A stretch of 64,000 nt of DNA from Lunularia cruciata (GCA_948567375.1 OX419761.1:52020501-52084500), one strand, 5' to 3'; positions 45,202 through 55,601 are shown, numbered from the stretch's first letter. The notes: a model not told the origin generated them from the letters alone. Made by a program: numbers and translations.

Positions 45202-48200
45202 TGTGACAACCCGGCAAATATCACTTTTGCGGTAATCGGGTAAGTAAAGTTCGTTCCCGCAGAGATACGAGTCAGAAATGTCCAAATACAAAGCAAAGTA
45301 ACAATTTCAGTTCTTCTTAAGTTCTTCTTTAGTCTCTCAGGTAGAAACCACACCCAGAAGAGAGTAACAAGCACTGACTCGCAGTCTTGTCACAAATTCA
45401 CACTCCAAAATCACAACTCCATCAATAATTTCCAAACAATCTTGATTTGTGATGATTCAGGCTCTCCCGAAAACGGCACTTCACTGCAAAACAACTTCGC
45501 CTCAGAATTGTGTTCCACCCTTCCACTGAAGGCACAACTTCCTCGATCAAAATTGCTTCACATCAACTTCGCACTGCACTCACAAATGCAGAATACTACC
45601 AACACTACAATTCCTCTCAGATCTGTCAAGGCATTGCTTCAATTGCACTTCACTCAGGATCAAACACACAGAATGAAGATCAAGGCTGTGGAATCCAACA
45701 TCCAACAAGCACTCTGACTTGCACTTCGAATTTCTCCAAACATTCACAAACACAATTACAAAGTTGATACTCGGAATCAAGCTCAAGCAACGAGTACTGC
45801 TTCACAGCACTTCGCTTTATCTATTCTTAGAAATAATGAGCACTGAACAACAATTTCCTACGAATGCCACTCTTAAATAGTGAAGCAATCGACAATTCTA
45901 ACAACTATACCGTTCCTACAACAACTGTTCTAACCTGTAGATCCAAAATGACAATGCACCTCTTCATATCTGCCCCTTCAAATCTCAAATCGGTTACTAA
46001 TCCGATCCGATGTCTACTTCTTCCTTGGCTTTCAAACCCGAACCCGAAGTAATCTTACTTCCTATTGCATTTTCCTCGGGTTTCATATCTTCTACTTCTT
46101 CTACCAGATTTAACAATTCTCTTTCCTGATCTGAAATTCCTATCATAGTTAAGCCTTCTAAATCTTTATCTCTCGACCCACTCTTCTCTACTATTCTTGA
46201 GACCAACTCCGAAGACATTTGGATCCCGATGTTATCTACGTCGGGTTTTGCTTTAACATCCTGCCAAAGCTTTTCTAACTTTATTCTTACTAAGTCTAAT
46301 CTAATGGCAATATTGTCTTCTACTTCTAAGATCTTCCTATCTACACGAGTTCTCAACTTAATCAACAAAGCATTTAGATCTGTATCTTTCGCTTGCCTCC
46401 GCCTCGTCTCCTGCACTAACAACTTCAACTCGTGCAGATGCATTTCTTCAATTCGAACGCTGGCCTCTGTACTTAGCATCGCATTTACTCTGAGGACTAT
46501 TTCCTGCAATGGCTCTAATCTTGTCTTCCTTTCTCGTTCCCGATCTGCAAGCCATTCCTCTCTGTACATCGCCAACTCCTCTTCGAATTCGGCCTTCACC
46601 GCGTCCTTCTCTTTCTCCTTCTGTGCAACCTTTTCTTCCTGATTACGAAGTAAGTCTCGTAATCTCTCTTCTTCTCCATATCTCGCAGCCAACTCTCGCT
46701 GCCAGAGTTGCTTCTTCTCCTCCATACTCTCCATCACTCGATCGAGCTCTTGATCCTTCGATGCTACTCTCGCCATAGCATGGATGAGCTCTACTCTTGA
46801 ATCAGCAAACTGCTGCTTCAAGATTTCATGCTCCGCTACCTGTCTCTCCCTTGCGATGTCACTCTTCCTCGCAAGATCCTCTTGATAGCTCAATTCTCTC
46901 CTCAGGTCTTTGATTACCTGACTTCTCTCCACTGCCTCCAATTGCAGTACTTCTCTCTCCTTCTCACCTCGGGTCATACTCTTCTTCAACTCCGAGTTTT
47001 CTTCTTCTAATCTTGCCAACACTTGCAATACAGTTTTTACCTCCGGACATGTGGACTGCATCTCCTTCTTCTTATGTTCTAACTTTACCAACAACGGACA
47101 CACCACTTCCCGCAGGTACCCCACTCCATCACTCGGGATCACTTCTTCTCGTGCGGCTACTTCTCTTTGTACTTCGTGTTCATCCGATACTTGCCTTCTT
47201 CTCTGCAGTCTTCGTATCGGAATTGATGCTTCACTGCCCGAGCTTCCTTCTACTTCTTTTGTCACTCTACTCGGTCCCACTTCCCCCTTCGCCTTACGTC
47301 TCGAGCGAATTCCTCGCTGTACTGCGATCTTCTTCTCCTTGAGCACCGGTACTTCGTCTTCCAACGCTGCATTGTCTTTGGCTTTTACCTCGGCTTGAAT
47401 TTCTTCTTCGTATTCTTCAGGCGTTGGTGCCGAGGTCATTTCTCCACCGACTTCACTATCACTGCTTGTATCTCCACTCTGCAGTGTCAGCTCAGGTTCC
47501 TCCTCACGTTCCGAGTCCTCCGTCTTGAGCTTGGCTTCGCCTTCTGAGTCTTCATCTTCCGACTCGATCACCACCATTCCTCGCCTCGGGTTATTTCTCT
47601 GCACCTTCCGAGGTTTCTTGTTTTCTTCGGCGTCTGCTTGCCGAGTTCTCTTCTTCGTCGGGGTACTCTCAACGACCTCCACGTTCTTCCCCTTCTTCGA
47701 GTAGTAATCGTCTGCGCTCCGGATTTGAAGAATGTATTGCTGCTCCTCCGCATCGACTTCCTTTCACACATCCGGATGAAAGTGCGACACCATCCGATTC
47801 CGCTCCGCCGAGTTCAGCAAATTGAGCCCAAGATAGAAATGCGCTGCAAATGGCACAATATAATGTGGGGGGGACTTATCCCGCAGATTCCACACCATCT
47901 GCCTCGTTCTCTCGTAAAAACACCGTGCCCAATTAATTGGTTCTCCTGCAAACAATTTGTGAAAGAACACCGCTTGGTGTTTCATCACATAGGTAGTTCT
48001 CTCCGGCTTCAGGATTGCCATCAAAGCACTCACAATTCCTCTCTTGACAGGGTCTTTGTAACTTTCTACCTTGTACCCATTCTTCGTTCTCTTTGACAAG
48101 AAGGCATCTCTCACCTCTTGAGTTTCTTGAGCTATCTCCCCTTTCCCCAAGAACGTGGCCCCCTGCTCCGAGCCTGCCTCCTTCCCGAGTACGAGTCTCC

Positions 48201-48985
48201 AATCTGACTCTGTCCAACGAGCCGGATTTCCTCTCTTCCCTTCGTCCTCGGGACCATCGAGACATTTACTCTCGATGATTTCTGTCATGAATCCTGGAAA
48301 GCTTATGTTCCAATTCCATGCCAGAAAGGTGATCCCAAGTCGGCTCAAGACTTCGATCCTCGCTACTACATCTAATCTCCAAATTGCATGATTTCTCACT
48401 GCAAATTTGGAGTTCTTCTTCCCTCCTCCCATCTCTTCTACTTTCTTTCGGTCTCTTGATTTCTCTCTCTCGACTTCCCCCTTGCGCACTAACACAAGTC
48501 CAACTCTATTTCCCTTTCCCCAATCACTTGCAAGACGACTCCTCAGCGGCAAAGGAAAATTGCTCGACATTTCGTCGTTGCAGTCTCGATTTTTATAGAG
48601 TTGCACTTCTTCGTCTTCCGTCACTTCGAGTTTCTACCAAGAAATCACACCTCCTGCATGCACCCGTTACTGTCGCCTCACCTTCACGCGTATGAGCCGC
48701 CAATTTTGAAACCGCCCCTTCTTGAGTTTCTCGCCCCGACGAAAGGTTGTTAGACTGTCTTTGCCTCGGGTTGAGCTCCCCTTCCCGATCCGAAGACAAT
48801 TTACTTCGTATTGTTTGCTGACACGGCATTTCAGAGTACTTCGCCTTATGACCCAAGGCCACTTTACTTCGGGTTTCACCCCGAAGACAGTTTTCATCGT
48901 CTTCTTCGACCAACCAGGCGCAATCCGACCTCTCTATACACTTCTTCGGCTTTATTTTAAAAAAACAAAAAATGTGGGCACCACA
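45202..48985 (-). mobile_element. GL10: giant coding LTR inside the DNMT element, best preserved
   Basis: Complete 3784-bp copy. Edges are TGTGACAACCCGG and GGGCACCACA; the 5-bp duplication is CCACA (45197-45201 and 48986-48990). It splits the methyltransferase between motif I and motif IV. Its gene has only one nonsense codon, so this is among the youngest copies. Confidence 0.92.
45997..48570 (-). pseudogene. GL-encoded coiled-coil protein, best copy (one stop)
   Basis: 857 codons from ATG 48570 to 45997, interrupted only by a TGA at 47766-47764, where the aligned family codon is Arg or Gln. Approximate layout: basic N terminus 1-45; conserved domain 45-270 with FLAWNWNISFPGF, KHQAVFFHKLFAGEPINWARC and HYIVPFAAHFYLGLNLL; basic stretch 305-331; SUMO-interaction-like VVIESEDEDSEGEA at 333-346; acidic region to about 430; basic IPIRRLQRRRQ near 450; coiled coil about 490-715 with ARLEEENSELKKSMTRGE; a second helical part about 725-800; C terminus EEVDIGSD. 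The basic patches suggest nuclear entry. No transmembrane segment, zinc finger or enzyme motif is seen. The INW and HYIVPF block loosely recalls plant transposon-associated mobile domains, but I cannot confirm this. Function unknown. Confidence 0.82.
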
Positions 48986-49168
48986 CCACATGATGTAGAG
49001 AGACTCGCCTAGCAGTCTCATCTCTCTCTACATACAAGTACCTCTGTACTCGTATACCCGCCTGTAACACCGCAGCTAGTCCGGTGCTAATCCCACCAAA
49101 CAACTCCAATAGGCATATCCCCTTTACTGGATACTGCCAAGCAATGAGTGTGGTATCCAGAGGTGTCA

Positions 49169-50331
49169 ATGCTATCGCCTCTGGAGGCTCATCCTCATAC
49201 TCATCTCCTAATGGTACGAAGGCTCCACTCCAAGCCTACTGCACCAACTGATCTGCATGATGCTGCAATGCCTCCTCTGAACTCCACAATGGAACATCCA
49301 AGGTGGATGCAACAATCCCACTCGTACTCCAAAGCTGAGTGATCTCCTCTCGTACTGGAGTATCCTCTGCATGGGCATTCCCCTCCAACAAGTCACCAGG
49401 CCAAGTAACTGCACCACTGAAAGCTAAAACTGATGCTGCCATAGTCCCGGACTGTAGTGAGCCAAGACTGCCACTACTGAAGCGTACTGGTAGGTGACAT
49501 ATCCGTCCCTCACTAGACTGCCAACCAGGTCTATAAAAGGCTATCTCCTCCCAATAGTCAATGCTGAAACCCATGGGGTATAACACTGCTCCCCCAACTA
49601 GCACATCATATGACTCAGCTATTGTCACAATAGCTTGAGCTCTCACCACCGAGCTATCAGTCGGATGACCAGGCTGAACCTGGACAACAAGCTCTCCACG
49701 TGTGATGTACTCTGTCAAACCACCACCTAGAGATCTGAAATGAACACCTCTCCACATCGGTCTTCCGTAACTCCAGACTGACAACTGCAGCCTTCTCCAA
49801 CATAAGAGGTTGCGCACCAGAGTCTAACAAGACTCTCTGTGGTGTATAGACCTTCCCTGAAGGTCCCACCAAACAAAAAATCCCCCTCTGGTTATCCAAT
49901 AGGACAACACCATGTGTAAACCGCGCTCTCTCAAAGGCCGGTCTAGCTGGCAACTCCTCCAGTCTAGCCGTTACTGCTTGCCATAAACCATTGGTCGCTG
50001 AATGGATCCCATGCTCCTCAACCAAGTCAGCTCCACTACCAACCACCTCTGCTCTAGTAGTAGGAACTGCACCATCCCTACTCTCACATAACGTGGCAGC
50101 CAACCAGAATACTGGGGCTGGGTCAACTCCCAATGTAAACATATCACTGGCCGAAAATAAAGGATGCCGCATAATCAGCTGAGCCGCCCCCAACATCATA
50201 CTAGACTCAGTTTGTGTAGTAGCAGGTGGCTGACTAGCAGGTAGTCCATCTTGTACTCCATCACCACCTACCACACTTGCACTAGGACATCTAGGAACCA
50301 TGGATGTCGTCTGCAATGCCTCAAATAGCAT
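49169..50331 (-). pseudogene. DNMT-element protease region
   Basis: An aspartic protease lies at about 49880-49700: the active-site block is RVLLDSGAQPLMLE (Asp-Ser-Gly), preceded by CLVGPSGKVYTPQ. After a frameshift near 49740-49820 the frame continues (YITRGELVVQVQPG, VLVGGAVLYPMGF, then a 150-residue linker of unknown role) past one TAG at about 49237 straight into the methyltransferase. That shared frame is the evidence that DNMT is a part of the pol polyprotein and not a separate insertion. Confidence 0.75.
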
Positions 50332-50699
50332 GAAAGATTGGGGAAGTTTGACCTATCTCCCAACCTCTCCTTTCTGTGGGTCCAACTCCACTAATGCTCC
50401 TCTAGGCTCTGGAGCACATACTGCACTCCTAGTCACTGCTACAGATGCATCCACCTGTGCTGCTCCGCACATGAAATCCAAAGCATCTCTATCACCAGCA
50501 TATGAGGTGGAAGCCTCAGCACCCGAATCTGATCTCCTCTAAGCAATAGCCATACTAGCCAATCTTTGCTCCAACTACTCAATCCGAGAAGCCATAGCTG
50601 TGTTAGAAGTAAGGGCAGGTATTGCACCCCTACTAGGTGTAGGCCCTCTACCACCACCTCTACCACCTCGTCCTCCATGAACTGGAGCTCCTCTACTAC

Positions 50700-52071
50700 C
50701 TACCATAGCAGCCCTACCACTCTATAACTCCGGGTGTAGATCAAAATAGTGGTCACTAGTGTAGCCAAATCTGTGGCAATGCTCACACTGCCTCTATGCT
50801 GGTTGTGATGCACCAGAGGTATCAGGTCCGCTGCCCTTAGTACACTCTCTCCTATGGTGAGGTCCACCACAAGTCCAACAAGCAACACCACCACTCATTG
50901 GCTACTACTGACCCAAAAATGAGGGTAAGGGTCTAACTCCACTAGGCCCTCCACTCGCTCCATAGGGTCTAGGCTGTCCACCATGTCCTTGAAAACCAAC
51001 TGGGCGTGGTGCACTCTGCTGCACTCTTGAAGAAGTCACAGCCGTGGATGAGGTCTCCCTACCAAATCCAGATGTCACCACTCTCTCTTCCACCATGTTG
51101 AGATCAATACGCTCAGCCAAACCAAAGACCACTGCCAAAGTAGGCAAAGTAGCCTGCAACAATGTAGCATCACGAACTCTACATCACAACTCCCTGTCCA
51201 GTATCCCATACCAAAACTAGACTGCCTGGGCCTCAGTAACTCCCTGAGTGAAACTGATCAGCCGCCTCATGCAAATGTATGCCTGGCTTAGGCTCTCTCG
51301 AGCCTTCCGCTGGAACTCCTACAAGCTCCTCAGCTTGTTAGTCCGCACTCCCTGGTAGTTCTGCCTCAAACATAGGAAGAACTCCACCATGGGGTTAAAC
51401 CCTGGTACCACGCCACCTCCTGCAGCGGTACCTCCACTCATAGTAGCACTATCTCCAGCTAGTGCACATCCACTAGCTCCACTCACACTACTCGAGCTAG
51501 AACTCGTAGGTACAGCCGATCTACTCTTGGCTACCGAGCCTGAAGTGATGGAGACATAGTGTGGAAACCAATACTGTCTCCATAACTCGATCTCCTCTAA
51601 ATGAGCTCTCCTGAACTCATGGTAGTCATCCATTGGCGGACCCTCCAGATGCTGAAACAACCCCTTCCATGCCATGAAAGGTGTAAACAAAGTTGGGTTC
51701 CGCATCTGTTGCAGGTCACACCAACTGTCAAACTCCTGGATGAAGTCATCCAACTCAATGGTATCCACTATACCAGAGTAATGCCTAGGGCCTTTGGAGG
51801 CCCCATAAATCTCGTCCATGTCCCACAATAACGGTGCGGACACACCAAGTGCACTCTCAACTGAATCAGCTCTTATGTCGAACTCCAACTCAAAGTTAAT
51901 CTCCTCCCTCACTGGGACCTGAGATACAGGCTGATACCGAGCACCAATCCGAGTAAACCCACTGTGTACTGCAAGGCTAACTCCTCTGGAATCTCCAAAG
52001 AACTCCGTAGTGACAAAGTAACCACAATAACAAACCCGAACCACCAACTGCAACCGCAAGTACCCCACCAA
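50700..52071 (-). pseudogene. DNMT-element gag
   Basis: An acidic N-terminal half (52071-51319, 250 open codons) with FELEFDIRAD, DTIELDDFIQEFDSWC and FMAWKGLFQHLEGPPMDDY is followed by a Ser-rich linker and a CA-like end (FNPMVEFFLCLRQNYQGV). Further pieces lie at 51162-50905 and 50894-50700. A nucleocapsid knuckle CWTCGGPHHRREC is near 50885-50845, with a second CEHC-start knuckle near 50790. Several stops break the frame. Segments 50440-50680 are Gly/Val-rich linker with nothing recognised. Confidence 0.7.
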
Positions 52072-52079
52072 GTGCCAAC

Positions 52080-53283
52080 ACCACCACGTGCCAACACCAA
52101 CTAATCACCACCTACTAATGTAACTCTAACCGAGATAACTACACTAGGGGAAAGGGCAACCTGTAACTTGCCGTCATAACACGCACTCGCACGATCTGCA
52201 GGTCATCACTTCTTGCCTCACCGGAGAGAAACAAAGGTAGTCTGACTGGTCATCACTCCAGCCTCACCACCAAGAGCACACCAGAGCACCAACGCTCAAA
52301 AGTCAGGGCACCTCACACAAACATGGTGCACAAACAAGAAGCAGAGAATGAAGGGGATCCACCATTTGGCAATTGACGTAAGAGAAGTTCATATCTAAGT
52401 CTTAAGCTACCAAGATCACCAAGAATGGGATCAAACTACCTCTCCTAGCCAAAGCTACATGTGTATAGATAGCAATGGCACAATCACAATGACAACAAGT
52501 GAGGGTGGACCAGTTGGCTAGGGCACCAGTTTAGGAACAAGAGATCTAGGGGTCAAACCTTGTTGCGCACAATCTAGCAGGAAAGGCAGATTTTGCCAAC
52601 CAATGACCAAGATCTACTCTAAACTAGCTAGTCTCACGCCAGCAAGCAAGCTTGCTGGCCCTTTTGGCCCTTTGTGGCCTCTCATAGCCCACAGCCCTAT
52701 GTCTCAAAGTGCCAAAATTCAGCCAAATTCTTGTTGCCATTTTGAACCTCCTCCAAAATTGGTGAAACTTCTCCAAATCCGCAAAAGTCCTCCAAACTAG
52801 CAAAACTCCTCCAAACTAGCAAAACTCCTCCAAATTTGGCCAAACAGCAAAAACTCCTCCAATTTTGGCCAAAATCTGACGTAAACCCTAAAGTTGGCCG
52901 TCCGCCAAATCCCCCGCTAACTTTCCACGCGAGCCAAATTGACAACACGGGTTTTTCCAAATCACAAATTCATGAGAAGAGCTTCCCAACTCCACCTTCA
53001 ATTTGACTTTCTGAGCCCAACTTGCAGCAAATTGGTCCTGCCTTCACCTCCTAAGCTCAAAATCACAACCACTGCTCAAAATTTGCTCCTCCTTTGCTCA
53101 AAATTTGGCCGGCACTTTCCGCACATCGTCTGCCTAACTGCCAAATTTGCATCAATAGATTGAGCTTCTGCACACTAGGGAAACACATAACTTGATCAAG
53201 CTACCAACGATCCACCGAGCTTGGAGATACCACCAACACTCAAAGTTCCTGCACATGATTTCCCCCTGACTTCACTACTCTGA
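52080..53283 (-). other. Long 5' leader of the DNMT element
   Basis: About 1.2 kb between the 5' LTR and gag without a convincing gene. It matches 54125-55053 over most of its length. A patch at 52740-52870 repeats the word CTCCAAA several times. The base of the LTR is followed by TCAGAGTAGTGAAG on the minus strand, and I could not match a tRNA primer site with confidence. Confidence 0.6.
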
Positions 53284-53734
53284 TGTAATCAGATTGGTTA
53301 CCACTCTCAACTCAACTCAACTCAGATCAGTACTTGATCTGTCACTCTATAAATTGCCAACAAATGGGCAATGATTACAGTCAAGCCACACCCACTCAAG
53401 CATAGAGAATCCAAGTGACGCTCACCGGCCTCTATCCACCATAGCTAGGAACTTGAAGGCTCAACATCAGAGAAGTGAGCTCTTTGGAGCTCACTTTGAA
53501 ACTATACCCCTTGGACTTGAGCTAGCAGTGAAACCCTAACGGTCCTGCTGATGGCACACTCAACGGTGCAAATGGTGTAAAGTGACGGTGGGCCCCACCG
53601 TGAAGTCAGTACCCCGAACACAAAATCTGACCGTCAGAAAGTAGTCTTTGAGAAACTACTGAAATAACTCTAACAACTATCACTGGAACTCCAGTGTCCA
53701 AGCATCTAGATGCGGCACTACAAATGGCGTGACA
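53284..53734 (-). mobile_element. 5' LTR of the DNMT element
   Basis: 451 bp, minus strand TGTCACGCCATTTG to ACCAATCTGATTACA. About 90 percent identical by eye to 36513-36964 and to 55054-55504. Confidence 0.85.
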
Positions 53735-54124
53735 ATAGCCCATGTGAAGGAATCCTTGACTTAGTGGTTGGGTCAAGATAAGATCACATGCTAGTGGAAT
53801 AGCCCATGTGAATGGATATTCCTTTCTACTTTTTGACTTTACTTGACTTTTAGTCTAGTAACTTGAGTTATTGCGGTAATTAGTAACTTTGTGTATGTAA
53901 CTATTTCACAAGTATATAAACAAGAGGTGAAGAGGTACTCATCATCCTTTCATTTGCAACTATCTCTCTCTCTCATTGAGTTCTCTAGTGAGCAATGTTT
54001 TGAGTCTTGGAGTGTTAGCCTTGGAGGAGTATGATGGAGTTGGGGTTCCTTGCCTTCCTAGTCCATGGTGCGCTACCATAATAGCCATCAGAGGTTCATC
54101 TTGAGTGAGAGACAGGCCGGCTCA
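53735..54124 (+). mobile_element. 3' LTR of gypsy1, second part
   Basis: Continues the LTR from 36407 after the insertion and one copy of ATAG. It contains TATATAAAC at about 53914 as a likely TATA box and ends GGCCGGCTCA at 54124. Matches the minus LTR at 8236-8632. Confidence 0.85.
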
Positions 54125-55053
54125 TAGTCATCACCCCAGCCTCACTACCGAGAGCACACCAGAGCACCAATGCTCAAAAGTCAGCGCACCTCACACAAAC
54201 GTGGTGCACAAACAAGAAGTAGAGAATGGAAGGGGTCCAATCACAAGAAATCTAAATGAAAACCCTCTATCTCATAAAACAACACGGGATTGACTCTGCC
54301 ACCATTTGGCATTTGACATAAGAGAAGTTCATATCTAAGTCTTAAGCTACCAAGATCACCAAGAATAGGATAAAACTGCCTCTCCTAGCCAAAGCTACAA
54401 GTGTATAGATAACAATGTCACACTCACTAGGACAACAAGTGAGGGTGGACCAGTTTGCTAGGGCAGTAGTCTAGAAACAAGAGATCTAGGGGTCAAACCC
54501 TATTGTGCACAATCTAGCAGGATGGGCAGATTTTGCCAACCAATGACCAAGATCTACTCTTAACTAGCTAGCCTCGCACCAGCAAGTTGGCTTGCTGGCC
54601 CTTCTAGGCCTCTCATAGCCCACAGCCCTATGCCTTAAAGCCTCTAAATGCCCAAATGAGACCTTTCTTCTTGCCACTTTGAACCTCCTCCAAACTCTGG
54701 TGAAAGTCCTCCAAAGTTGCGAAAGTCCTCCAACTTGGCAAAACTCCTCCAAAACTTGCCAAAATCTTCAATTTTACTTTCTGAGCCCAACTTGCAATGA
54801 ATTGGCCCTTTTTTCACCTCCAGAGCTCAAAATCACAACCACTGCTCAAAATTTGCTCCTTTTGTGCTCAAAAATTGGCCAGTGCTTCTGCACACCGTCT
54901 GCTTTATTGCCCAATCTCCATCAAGCAATGAGCTTTTGCACACTAGGTAAAAACTGAACTTCAATCAAGCTACCAACAATCCATTGAGCTTGGAGATACC
55001 ACCAACACTCAAAGTTCCTACATCCAATTTCCCCTTGATTTCACATCTCTGAT
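54125..55053 (-). other. Leader fragment of a second DNMT-family element
   Basis: Non-coding. Matches 52240-53283 (same GGTCAAACC, CAGCAAG and CTCCAAA patches) with several indels. Truncated on the left where the gypsy1 3' LTR ends at 54124. Confidence 0.75.
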
Positions 55054-55504
55054 GTAATCAGATTGTTTACAACTCTTGAATCCACTCAACTCAAATCAGT
55101 ACTTGATCTATCATTGTATAAACTACCAACAATTGGGCACTGATTATAGTCAATCCACACCCACTCTAGCTAAGAGAATCCAAGTGATGCTCACCGGCCT
55201 CTGTCCTCCATAGCCAAGAACTCAAAGGCTCAACATCAGAGAAGTGAGCTCTTTGGAGCTACACTTCAAAAGTATACTCTTGGACTTGAGCTAGGTCTGA
55301 AACCCTAACGGTCCCGCTGACGGCACACTCAATAGTGCAAATGGTGCAAAGTGACGGTGGGATCCACCGTGAAGTCAGTACCCCAAACACAAAATCTAAC
55401 CGTAGGAATGTAGTCTCTAAGAAACTGCTGAAATAACTCTAACAACTATCACTACAACTCTGGTGTCCGAGCAATCTAGATGCAACACTACAAATGGTGT
55501 GACA
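55054..55504 (-). mobile_element. 5' LTR of a second DNMT-family element
   Basis: 451 bp, the same length as the LTR at 53284-53734, minus strand TGTCACACCATTTG to CAATCTGATTACA. It lacks the 105-bp units. The right flank AAGTAGAATACC belongs to the gypsy3 region. Confidence 0.82.
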
Positions 55505-55601
55505 AAGTAGAATACCTTGCAAATTGTTTCTTCTATTACAAGAAAGAATATTTTCTATGGGTTTGCTACAAGAATTAGCAAGTGGATCAATTTGATCTCT
55601 T

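Larger units (their letters stand above)
40590..49121 (-). pseudogene. DNMT3-like cytosine-5 DNA methyltransferase inside pol
   Basis: Read on the minus strand in three pieces: 49121-48986, 45201-44659 and 40850-40590, joined seamlessly once GL10 and GL9 and one duplication each are removed. Motif I is LLELFGGISTG (SAM binding; 49112-49080). Motif IV is PIHLVISGWPC with the catalytic Cys at 45059-45057. Motif VI is LLENVPLMG (44936-44910). Motif VIII is ARVGSRAHCLCLWWTNLLP. The C-terminal part is ERVMDFHTG then ASKRQVLGQAM (motif X). The motif order is I to X, not permuted as in plant DRM enzymes, and the LFxGIxTGL and HRARYFWGNLP-like signatures fit DNMT3. Stops (TAG after VGCQS, TGA and TGA later) make this copy inactive. 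It would methylate DNA at C5. It sits between protease and RT in the same frame as upstream pol. Confidence 0.88.
36408..53734 (-). mobile_element. DNMT-bearing Ty3/gypsy retrotransposon (gag-PR-DNMT-RT-RH-IN-PHD)
   Basis: Inserted exactly in the gypsy1 3' LTR: GGATAG on the left and ATAGCCCATG on the right give a 4-bp duplication ATAG (36404-36407, 53735-53738). Outer edges are TGTCATGCG and GGCGTGACA. Minus-strand order is 5' LTR 53734-53284, a 1.2-kb leader, gag, protease, a DNMT3-like methyltransferase, RT, RNase H, integrase with a C-terminal PHD finger, a polypurine tract and a 3' LTR at 37069-36408. GL9 and GL10 lie within the methyltransferase; without them the element is about 9.7 kb. 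All domains carry stops. A related fragment lies at 54125-55504. Confidence 0.87.
29813..54124 (+). mobile_element. gypsy1: Ty3/gypsy retrotransposon, 5' truncated, split by GL8 and a 17.3-kb insertion
   Basis: Leader, gag, protease, RT, RNase H, integrase, polypurine tract and 3' LTR are seen in order on the plus strand. No 5' LTR is present: the leader begins right at the edge of GL4. GL8 replaces part of RT at 32816-34191, and the DNMT-bearing element occupies 36408-53734 within the 3' LTR. The 3' LTR ends ...GGCCGGCTCA at 54124, next to the leader of another DNMT-family fragment, so gypsy1 probably inserted in that fragment. All frames are broken. Confidence 0.85.

Noticed and set aside
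40590-49121. DNMT as a captured host gene that inserted by chance into the element
   Set aside because: It shares the frame with upstream pol, has no introns or flanking duplication, and lies at a domain boundary between protease and RT.
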